DNA from: Geodermatophilus arenarius
GTDB taxonomy: Bacteria > Actinomycetota > Actinomycetes > Mycobacteriales > Geodermatophilaceae
Direction: 5' to 3'
DNA: 64,000 nt
Assembly (NCBI RefSeq): GCF_042654585.1
Contig: NZ_JBHSGR010000002.1
Coordinates: 1 to 64,000 of the forward strand
This document shows positions 57,509 to 64,000 of the stretch, piece by piece. How positions within the stretch are numbered: the first letter of the stretch is position 1; each line of letters starts with the position of its first letter. Under the pieces are notes generated by a model. It worked only from the letters and a program-made list of their open reading frames with translations, did no database searches and was not told the DNA's origin. Position numbers and translations under genes: made by a program.

Positions 57509-58282
57509 GTGTCCGTCCCCGTCATGACCGTCCCCGGCGAGCCGCCGGCGTCGGTGTCGTCCGCCGCCGTGCGCGCCACCGGCCTGACCAAGGTGCACGG
57601 CACCGGCGAGACGGCCGTGCGCGCGCTGGCCGGCGTCGACGTCGCCTTCGGCCGCGGGGAGTTCACCGCGATCATGGGGCCGTCCGGGTCGGGCAAGTCC
57701 ACGCTCATGCACTGCCTGGCCGGCCTGGACACCGCCACCTCGGGACGGGTCTTCCTCGGCGACACCGAGCTGACCCGGCTGCGCGACGACGAGCTGACCC
57801 GGCTGCGCCGCGAGCGGATCGGCTTCGTCTTCCAGGCGTTCAACCTGCTGCCGGTGCTCGACGCGCGCGAGAACGTCGTGCTGCCGATGCAGCTGGCCGG
57901 CCGCCGTCCCGACCCGGCCTGGTTCGACGCCGTGATGGCCCGCCTCGGCCTGCGCGAGCGGCTGCGGCACCGGCCCTCGGAGCTGTCCGGCGGCCAGCAA
58001 CAGCGGGTGGCCATCGCCCGGGCGCTGCTCCCCCGCCCCGACGTCGTGTTCGCCGACGAGCCGACCGGCAACCTCGACTCCCGCGCCGGCGCGGAGGTGC
58101 TCGACCTGCTGCGCAGCAGCGTCCGCGAGACCGGGCAGACCGTCGTCATGGTCACCCACGACCCGACCGCGGCCTCCTACGCCGACCGGGTCGTGCTGCT
58201 GGCCGACGGGCGGCTCGCCGGGGAGGTCGAGCGGCCCACCGCCGCGTCGGTGCTCGAGGCGCTGCGCGGGCTCGGGGGCTGA
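57509..58282 (+). CDS. ABC transporter ATP-binding protein (MacB/LolD type)
   Basis: A 257-residue ATPase. Walker A GPSGSGKST (Lys63), Q-loop region FVFQAFNLLPVLDARENVVL, signature LSGGQQQRVAIARALL, Walker B VVFADEPTGNLDSRAG and H-loop MVTHDPTAASYA. The NLLPVLDARENV segment and short length mark the MacB/LolD/FtsE group, which works with FtsX-like permeases. The permease gene follows after three bases. Confidence 0.96.
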   Translation: MSVPVMTVPGEPPASVSSAAVRATGLTKVHGTGETAVRALAGVDVAFGRGEFTAIMGPSGSGKSTLMHCLAGLDTATSGRVFLGDTELTRLRDDELTRLRRERIGFVFQAFNLLPVLDARENVVLPMQLAGRRPDPAWFDAVMARLGLRERLRHRPSELSGGQQQRVAIARALLPRPDVVFADEPTGNLDSRAGAEVLDLLRSSVRETGQTVVMVTHDPTAASYADRVVLLADGRLAGEVERPTAASVLEALRGLGG

Positions 58283-58285
58283 CCG

Positions 58286-60760
58286 GTGCTGTCCACCACC
58301 CTCGCCGGCCTGCGCGCCCACCTGCCGCGGCTGGTCGCCTCCTGCCTGGCCGTCGTGCTCGCGGTGGCGTTCGTCGTCGCCACGCTCGTGCTCAACGAGA
58401 CCACCCGCAGCACCGGGCTCACCGCCGCCGGCGCCCGCCACCTCGGCGCCGACGCCGTCGTCACCTCCGACGACGGCAGCTCCCTGCTCGACGACGTGCC
58501 CACCGTCACCGGCCTGGACGGCGTCCTCGCCGTGGCGCCGGAGTGGGAGACCTCGGTGCAGGCGGTCACCCCCGGCCGCACCGGGGCGCAGTACCTGCTG
58601 GTCGGGACGGTCGCCGACGACCCCGCGCTGCGCTGGCAGCGGCTGGCCGACGGCGCGCTGCCCGACCGGCCGGGCGAGGTCGCGGTCAGCGAGCGCGCCG
58701 GCGCGGGCGTCGGCGACGTGCTGCAGGTGGCCGGGACCGCGCCGGACGGCACGCAGACCTCCACCCCCGTGACGGTCACCGGGGTGGTCGACCTCGGCGG
58801 CGACCCGGAGGCCGGCCTGTACGGGCGGGCCTGGGCCACCCCCGCGCAGGCGCGGGCCTGGGGCGCGGTCGACCCGGCCGAGCTGCGGGTCGCCGGCGTC
58901 CCGGGCGCCGACGAGGAGGTCCTGGCCGCCGCGGTGCGCGACGCGCTCGCCGGGCAGCCGCTGACCGTGCGCACCGGCACCGAGCAGGCCGAGCACCGCG
59001 CGGCGTCGATGCTCGGCAACGCCACCGCGCTGGCCGCCGTGCTCCTGGTGTTCGGCACCGTGGCGGTCGTCGTGGCGGGGCTGGTCATCGCCAACACCTT
59101 CGCCGTCCTGCTCGCCCAGCGGACCCGGGAGCTCGCCCTGCTGCGCTGCGTCGGCGCCACCGCCCGGCAGGTGCGCCGCGGCGTGCTGGCCGAGGCCGCG
59201 GTCACCGGGCTCGCCGCCTCGGCGGTCGGGGTCGCGGCCGGTGTCGGGCTCGCCGCCGTCGTCTCGGCGCTCGCCGGCGGCGTGGACTCCCCCGTGCCGC
59301 TGTCCGGGCTCGCGGTCCCGCTCACGGCGGTCCTCGCGGGGCCCGCCGTCGGCACGCTGACCACCCTGCTGGCCGCGCTCGCCCCGGCCCGCGCGGCGAC
59401 CCGGGTGGCGCCGCTGGCCGCGCTGCGCCCGCTCGACCCCGCGCCCCTGCGCTCCCGCCCGGGCGTGCTGCGCCTGGTGATCGGACTGTCGCTGCTCGTG
59501 CCCGGGGCGGCGCTGCTCGCGCTGGGCGTGGTGCTGTCCACGGTGTTCGTCGCGCTGCCCGGCGGCGTGGCGAGCTTCCTCGGCGTCGTCCTGCTCGCCC
59601 AGCGCGGGGTGCCGCCGGTGGTCCGCGCGGCGGGCCGCCTGGTGTCCCGCGTGGGCGGGGTGCCGGCCCGCCTGGCCGCGGGCAACGCCACCCGCAACCC
59701 CCGGCGCACCGCGGCGACGGTCACCGCGCTGCTCATCGGCGTCACGCTGACCACCGCGATGGTGGTGGGCACCGCGTCCACCCGGGCGACGGCGACCGCC
59801 GGGCTGGCCGCCGCCTATCCCGCCGACGTCGTCGTCGAGGGGCTCGGCGGGGAGCTGCCGGCGTCCCTGCTGGACCGGCTCGAGGCCCTCGACGGCGTCA
59901 CCACCGGCACGGCGCTCACCCTCGCCCGGCCGGCCGGTCCCGACGGCGAGCCGTGGGAGGCCTACGGCGTGGACACCGCGACCGCCGTCCCGGCGCTGCG
60001 GTCGACGGCCGACCTGCGGCTGCCCCGGCCGGGCGAGGCGCTCGTCCCGCAGTGGCAGGCCGATTCCTGGTCGGTCGGCACGGGCGACCCGGTGGAGCTC
60101 TCCCTCGACGGGCGGACGGTGACGCTGCGCGCGGAGGTCGTGGACGGGGACGCCCCGCTGCTGCTCGCCGGCGCCGACCTCGCCGCCCTCGCCCCGGACG
60201 CCGCGGTCGGCCAGCTCTGGCTGCGGCTGGACGACGCCGACGCCGACGCGCAGTCCGCCGTCGTCGACACGGTCACCGACACCGTCGGCGCGGCCGCGAC
60301 CGACGCCCAGGTGACCGGGGTGGTGAGCCTGCGCCAGCAGCTGGACGAGGTGCTCGACGTGCTGCTGCTCGTGGTCACCGGCCTGCTGGGCGTCGCGGTG
60401 GTCATCGCGCTGATCGGCGTGGGCAACACCCTGGCGCTGTCTGTGGTGGAGCGCCGGCAGGAGAACGGCCTGCTGCGGGCGATGGGGCTGACCCGCGGCC
60501 AGCTGCGCGGGCTGCTCGCCTGGGAGGCGGTGCTGGTGTCGGGGGTGGCCGCGGTGCTCGGCGTCGTCCTCGGCGGGGTCTACGGGGTGACCGGGACCGC
60601 CTCGGTGCTCGGCACGGCCGGCGAGGTCGTGGTCGACGTCCCCTGGCTGCAGGTGGGCGCGATCGTCGTCGTCGCGACCGTCGCCGGGCTGCTGTCCTCG
60701 GTGCTGCCGGCCCGCCGCGCGGCCCGCACCGCCCCCGTGGCCGCCATCGCCGCGGTGTAG
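58286..60760 (+). CDS. ABC transporter permease with two FtsX domains (MacB-like)
   Basis: An 824-residue permease. The first helix (residues 17-37) is followed by a large extracytoplasmic domain (about 45-240), an FtsX block with three helices (about 245-380), two more helices, a second extracytoplasmic domain (about 510-680) and a second FtsX block ending in AIVVVATVAGLLSSVLPARR. Such double-FtsX permeases with MacB-type ATPases export antibiotics, peptides or lipids, or act as mechanotransducers. The upstream two-component system is the probable regulator. Confidence 0.95.
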   Translation: MLSTTLAGLRAHLPRLVASCLAVVLAVAFVVATLVLNETTRSTGLTAAGARHLGADAVVTSDDGSSLLDDVPTVTGLDGVLAVAPEWETSVQAVTPGRTGAQYLLVGTVADDPALRWQRLADGALPDRPGEVAVSERAGAGVGDVLQVAGTAPDGTQTSTPVTVTGVVDLGGDPEAGLYGRAWATPAQARAWGAVDPAELRVAGVPGADEEVLAAAVRDALAGQPLTVRTGTEQAEHRAASMLGNATALAAVLLVFGTVAVVVAGLVIANTFAVLLAQRTRELALLRCVGATARQVRRGVLAEAAVTGLAASAVGVAAGVGLAAVVSALAGGVDSPVPLSGLAVPLTAVLAGPAVGTLTTLLAALAPARAATRVAPLAALRPLDPAPLRSRPGVLRLVIGLSLLVPGAALLALGVVLSTVFVALPGGVASFLGVVLLAQRGVPPVVRAAGRLVSRVGGVPARLAAGNATRNPRRTAATVTALLIGVTLTTAMVVGTASTRATATAGLAAAYPADVVVEGLGGELPASLLDRLEALDGVTTGTALTLARPAGPDGEPWEAYGVDTATAVPALRSTADLRLPRPGEALVPQWQADSWSVGTGDPVELSLDGRTVTLRAEVVDGDAPLLLAGADLAALAPDAAVGQLWLRLDDADADAQSAVVDTVTDTVGAAATDAQVTGVVSLRQQLDEVLDVLLLVVTGLLGVAVVIALIGVGNTLALSVVERRQENGLLRAMGLTRGQLRGLLAWEAVLVSGVAAVLGVVLGGVYGVTGTASVLGTAGEVVVDVPWLQVGAIVVVATVAGLLSSVLPARRAARTAPVAAIAAV

Positions 60761-60761
60761 C

Positions 60762-60825
60762 CCGCGATCACGGCGCCGTGACCGCCCGCGAGGGTGCGGA
60801 GGTGGTTCCGGCGCCGTGATCGCGG
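60762..60825. terminator. Inverted repeat between convergent genes
   Basis: CCGCGATCACGGCGCCG (60762-60778) is perfectly complementary to CGGCGCCGTGATCGCGG (60809-60825), separated by 30 bases. It fills the gap between the permease (plus) and the enoyl-CoA hydratase (minus) and may end both transcripts. Confidence 0.65.
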
Positions 60826-60831
60826 TGGAGC

Positions 60832-61716
60832 TCAGGGGGCGACGTCGTCCGGCGGCTGCGGCCAGGGCGGGACGCCGGCCACCGGCCCCTCCCCCAGCGG
60901 CGTGGTGAACGCCGGCGCGCGCTTGGCGAGGAAGGCGGCCACGCCCTCGGCGGCGTCGGGCCCGCGGCCGAGCTCGGCCAGCGCGCGCGACTCGACCCGG
61001 TGGGCGTCCCAGGGCGAGGGCGCCCCGAGCATCGACCACAGCATCTGCCGGGCCGCGGCGACCGCCACCCCGGAGGTGTTGTCGGCGATCTCCCGGGCCA
61101 GGTCGAGCGCGGCGGGCAGCAGGTCGGCGTCGGGGACCACCCGGCTGACGAGCCCGCCGCGCAGCGCCTCGTCGGCGCCGAACACCCGGCCGGTGGCCAC
61201 CCACTCCACCGCCCGGCTGATGCCGACCACCCGCGGCAGGAACCACGTCGACGCCGCCTCCGGCGTGATGCCGCGGCGGGCGAAGACGAAGCCGAAGCGG
61301 GCCGACCCCGCCGCGATCCGCACGTCCATCGGCAGCACCATCGTCGCGCCGATGCCGACCGCCGGGCCGTTGACCGCGGCGATCACCGGCTTGCGCAGCG
61401 CGGCGAACGGCAGCGACGCGACGCCGCCCCAGTCCCGCGCGACGCCGTCGACGGTCCCCTGCACCGGCGGGTCCCCGCCGCGGTCGCGGTCGGCGAAGGT
61501 CCCCGAGCCCGCGCCCAGGTCGGCGCCGGCGCAGAAGGCCCGCCCCTCCCCGGTGACGACGACGACCCGCACCCCCTCGTCGGCGTCCGCGGCGGCCGCG
61601 GCCCGGGCCAGCTCGGCGGCCATCACCGGCGTGAAGGCGTTGAGCCGGTCGGGCCGGGACAGGGTGATCGTGGCGACGCGGCCGGCGACCTCGTACCGGA
61701 GCTGCTCGAACGTCAT
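60832..61716 (-). CDS. Enoyl-CoA hydratase/isomerase family protein
   Basis: A 294-residue crotonase-fold enzyme: TLSRPDRLNAFTPVMAAELA at the start, oxyanion segments GEGRAFCAGADLGAG and AAVNGPAVGIGATMVLPMDV, and FARRGITPEAASTWFLPRVV with Glu at the usual catalytic position. A C-terminal Pro-rich tail extends it. It is the last gene of an operon with two acyl-CoA dehydrogenases and overlaps the second by four bases, so it would hydrate the enoyl-CoA they produce. Confidence 0.92.
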   Translation of the reverse strand: MTFEQLRYEVAGRVATITLSRPDRLNAFTPVMAAELARAAAAADADEGVRVVVVTGEGRAFCAGADLGAGSGTFADRDRGGDPPVQGTVDGVARDWGGVASLPFAALRKPVIAAVNGPAVGIGATMVLPMDVRIAAGSARFGFVFARRGITPEAASTWFLPRVVGISRAVEWVATGRVFGADEALRGGLVSRVVPDADLLPAALDLAREIADNTSGVAVAAARQMLWSMLGAPSPWDAHRVESRALAELGRGPDAAEGVAAFLAKRAPAFTTPLGEGPVAGVPPWPQPPDDVAP

Positions 61717-62705
61717 CCCAGGGCGCCGGCCTCGGCGAGCCGGGCGACGGTGTCCAGGTGCTCGGCGGCGTCCCCGAGCAGCAGCCGGTCCACCTTGGCG
61801 CGGCGCCAGTACAGGTGCGCGTCGTGCTCCCAGGTGAACCCGATGCCGCCGTGGACCTGGATCGCCGTCTCGGTGGCCCGCTCGGCGACCTCGGCGGCGT
61901 AGGCCTTGGCGGCGGCCGCGGCCAGCGGGAGCTCGGCCGGCGAGGAGTCGGCCGCCCACGCCGCCCACCACACCAGCGAGCGCAGCTGGTCCACGCCCAC
62001 CCAGGCGTCGACCAGCATGTGCTTCACCGCCTGGTAGGAGCCGATGACCCGGCCGAACGCCTCGCGCTGGCGGGCGTACTCCACGGCCATCAGCACCGCG
62101 CGGTCGGCGGCGCCGAGGTCCTCGGCGGCCAGGACCACCGCGCCCACCTGGCGGGCCCGCGCCCACAGCTGCCCGGCGTCCTCGGCGAGCACCCGGTGGG
62201 AGGTCATCCGCACCGAGGCGAGCCCGCGGGTGGCGTCCATCGGCCGGCCGGGGGTCACCTCGCCCTCGCCGGCGACGAGCGCGCCGTCGTCGAGGCCGAG
62301 GAACAGCGTGGCGTCGGCGGCGTCCAGCGACGGCGCGGAGCCGGTGACCGGCCCGTCGAGGACGGCGAGAGCGGCCGACCCGTCGGCCAGCTGCGCGGCG
62401 AGGTCGGGCGCGGACTCCAGCAGCACCGCGGCGCGCGCGGCGGTGACCAGGGAGGGCCCGGCCAGCACGGCGCCGGCCTGCTCGGCGACGACGGCGAGGT
62501 CGAGCACGCTGCCGCCGGCGCCGCCCGCGGACTCCGGCACCGTGATGCCGAGGAAGCCGATGTCGGCCAGTGCCTTGCGTCCCGGGCCCGGGACGCCGGC
62601 GCCCTCGAGCGCCGCGCGGGCGGCGGCCGGGGTGACCGAGCCGGTGAAGAACTCGCGCGCGCCGGCGGCGGCCGCGCGCTGGTCGTCGGACAGGTCGAAG
62701 TTCAC
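61713..62705 (-). CDS. Acyl-CoA dehydrogenase, short partner subunit
   Basis: A 330-residue acyl-CoA dehydrogenase-fold protein from the GTG at 62705. The N-domain (NFDLSDDQRAAAAGAREFFT, GFLGITVPESAGGAGGSVLD) and C-domain (VEYARQREAFGRVIGSYQAV, VHGGIGFTWEHDAHLYWRRA) are present, but the flavin-binding beta-domain motifs are weak. In sterol-degrading actinobacteria such short subunits pair with a full-length partner as alpha2beta2 enzymes in which only one subunit binds FAD well. It overlaps both neighbours by four bases. Confidence 0.9.
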   Translation of the reverse strand: MNFDLSDDQRAAAAGAREFFTGSVTPAAARAALEGAGVPGPGRKALADIGFLGITVPESAGGAGGSVLDLAVVAEQAGAVLAGPSLVTAARAAVLLESAPDLAAQLADGSAALAVLDGPVTGSAPSLDAADATLFLGLDDGALVAGEGEVTPGRPMDATRGLASVRMTSHRVLAEDAGQLWARARQVGAVVLAAEDLGAADRAVLMAVEYARQREAFGRVIGSYQAVKHMLVDAWVGVDQLRSLVWWAAWAADSSPAELPLAAAAAKAYAAEVAERATETAIQVHGGIGFTWEHDAHLYWRRAKVDRLLLGDAAEHLDTVARLAEAGALG

Positions 62706-63919
62706 CGGGCACCTCCGGAGAACGGCGCGGTCTTGTCGGTGCGGGGTTCCGGCGGCAGGCCGAGCACCCGCTCGCCGAGGATGTTCCGCAGCACCTGGTC
62801 GGTGCCGCCGGCGATCGCGATGCCGGGCACGTAGGCCTGCGCGCGCTGCCAGGTGTCGTCGCCGTCGGCGGTGGCGCCGTACACGGCGTCGTCGCCGAGC
62901 AGCCGGACGCCGGCGTCGGCGACCAGCCGGGCCGCGGCGGTGCCGCCGAGCTTGCCGGCGCTGGCCTCCGGGCCGGGCACGCCGCCCTGGGACAGCGTGG
63001 TGAACCGCCGGTAGCCGGTGTAGCGGGCGGCCAGCGAGGCGACCAGCGCCCGCCCGACCGCCTGCCGGGCCAGCGCCTGCCGCTCCGGGTCGAGCGCGGG
63101 CAGCCGGGCGCGGGCGTGCGCGGCCAGCGACTCCGGCGCCGGGCCGATGTCGCTGCCGGCGCCGCCGATCGCGACCCGCTCGTTCATCAGCGTGGTGAGC
63201 GCGACCCGCCAGCCCTCGCCGGGCTCGCCGAGCCGCTCGGCGTCGGGGATGCGGACGTCGTCGAAGAAGACCTCGTTGAAGTCCGCGCCGCCGCTCATCT
63301 GGCGCAGCGGCCGGACGGTGACGCCCGGCGCGTGCATGTCGACGACGAACATCGTCAGCCCGGCGTGCTTGGGCCGGGCCGGGTCGGTGCGGGTGAGCAG
63401 GATGCCGTGGTCGGCGACGTGCGCGAGCGTCGTCCAGACCTTCTGGCCGTTGACGACCCAGTCCTCGCCGTCGCGGACGGCCGAGGTGCGCAGCGCGGCG
63501 AGGTCCGAGCCGGAGCCGGGCTCGCTGAACAGCTGGCACCAGACGTCGTCGGCGCGCAGCAGCCGGGCCAGGTAGCGGGAGCGCTGGTCGTCGCTGCCGT
63601 GCGCGATGACCGTGGGCCCGCACATGCCGATGCCGATGTGGTTGATCAGCGTGGGCACCCGGGCGCGGGCCAGCTCCTGGGCCACGATCGCCTGCTGCAC
63701 CAGCGTGCCGCCCTGCCCGCCGTACTCCCGCGGCCACGTGACGCCGACCAGCCCCGCCTCGGCCAGCACCCGCTGGGTGGCCCGCAGCTCCGCCTCGCGG
63801 GAGCGCGCGTCGACCGGCTCCCCCGGTGAGACGTGCAGCAGCTCGGACGCGTGCTCGTCGAGCACGGTGCGGACGTGCGCCCGGTAGGACGCCTCCTCGG
63901 GGGTGTCGTCGAAGTCCAC
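62702..63919 (-). CDS. Acyl-CoA dehydrogenase, long partner subunit
   Basis: A 405-residue acyl-CoA dehydrogenase with GLVGVTWPREYGGQGGTLVQ, QLFSEPGSGSDLAALRTSAV, VNGQKVWTTLAHVADHGILL and the C-terminal AGGTDQVLRNILGERVLGLP. The flavin loop SEPGSGSD is intact. Together with the short subunit that follows it probably forms a heterotetrameric dehydrogenase like the FadE pairs used on sterol side chains or branched acyl-CoAs. The GTG start is 81 bases from the window edge; that gap holds repeated GGTGAC/GTCACC half-sites that may be a regulator site. Confidence 0.92.
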   Translation of the reverse strand: MDFDDTPEEASYRAHVRTVLDEHASELLHVSPGEPVDARSREAELRATQRVLAEAGLVGVTWPREYGGQGGTLVQQAIVAQELARARVPTLINHIGIGMCGPTVIAHGSDDQRSRYLARLLRADDVWCQLFSEPGSGSDLAALRTSAVRDGEDWVVNGQKVWTTLAHVADHGILLTRTDPARPKHAGLTMFVVDMHAPGVTVRPLRQMSGGADFNEVFFDDVRIPDAERLGEPGEGWRVALTTLMNERVAIGGAGSDIGPAPESLAAHARARLPALDPERQALARQAVGRALVASLAARYTGYRRFTTLSQGGVPGPEASAGKLGGTAAARLVADAGVRLLGDDAVYGATADGDDTWQRAQAYVPGIAIAGGTDQVLRNILGERVLGLPPEPRTDKTAPFSGGAR

Positions 63920-64000
63920 CCGGTACCTCCTCGTCGTCGAGCAGTACGCGCCGCAGCGTGACAGCGGTCACCCTCGACGGTCAACGGTGACTGTTCAGCG

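Noticed and set aside
56357..61246. A 1,629-codon open frame on the minus strand opposite the kinase, regulator and ABC transporter genes
   Set aside because: It is antisense to four well-supported genes and its translation is low-complexity His/Arg/Gly/Gln typical of the shadow frame in GC-rich DNA.

Overview
This 64 kb window is very GC-rich chromosomal DNA from an actinobacterium. The mix of an F420-type nitroreductase, DUF3618/DUF5994-type proteins, GAF-ANTAR regulators, DtxR/IdeR-like iron boxes, a PHO box built of 11-bp direct repeats and abundant GTG starts fits a member of the Geodermatophilaceae (Blastococcus, Geodermatophilus, Modestobacter). That placement is inference; no rRNA is present to test it.

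Layout. 1-8.2 kb: an FUSC-type exporter (cut by the window edge), a siderophore-binding lipoprotein and a siderophore-interacting ferric reductase, each behind an iron box, with an F420-type reductase, a glutathionylspermidine-synthase-like ligase plus lipoprotein, a formate/nitrite channel, a zinc peptidase and an enoyl-CoA hydratase between them. 8.2-13.1 kb: a three-gene membrane-stress operon behind a 28-bp perfect palindrome, then a PAS histidine kinase and an OmpR-type regulator. 13.2-17.7 kb: acyl-CoA dehydrogenase, methyltransferase, SDR, an arginase-fold protein that has lost metal ligands, and a MerR regulator. 17.7-21.4 kb: a translationally coupled operon of two polytopic membrane proteins around a cupredoxin-like lipoprotein, function unknown. 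21.4-27.7 kb: a phospholipase D-like enzyme, a VOC relic, an RsbW-like kinase, a SpoIIE phosphatase and two paralogous GAF-ANTAR proteins, one of them frameshifted.

28.1-35.3 kb: an integrated element of about 7.1 kb lies in the 3' end of a tRNA-Ala(GGC) gene. Its ends are a 45-bp perfect direct repeat of the tRNA 3' end. It carries an integrase, an excisionase, a second tyrosine recombinase, a DUF1304 protein, several small unknown genes, paired 11-bp repeats at both ends that look like integrase arm sites, and about nine copies of a roughly 30-bp palindromic intergenic repeat. The integrase reading frame runs through the tRNA gene; excision would give it a different, early stop. A decayed integrase 3' end beside the left att site records an earlier element at the same tRNA.

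35.3-64 kb: an M23 peptidase; a four-gene operon (polyol dehydrogenase, HAD phosphatase, CDP-glycerol-type transferase, nucleotidyltransferase) that looks built to make a polyol-phosphate cell-wall polymer; an ECF sigma factor divergent from an anti-sigma/CopC-CopD/YcnI/SCO copper operon; a DUF47-Pit phosphate pair behind a PHO box; a cysteine-type leader peptide before a TauE/SafE transporter; typA; a YceI/MarR pair; a NarL-type two-component system followed by a MacB/FtsX-type ABC exporter; and a fatty-acid or sterol beta-oxidation operon with paired acyl-CoA dehydrogenases.
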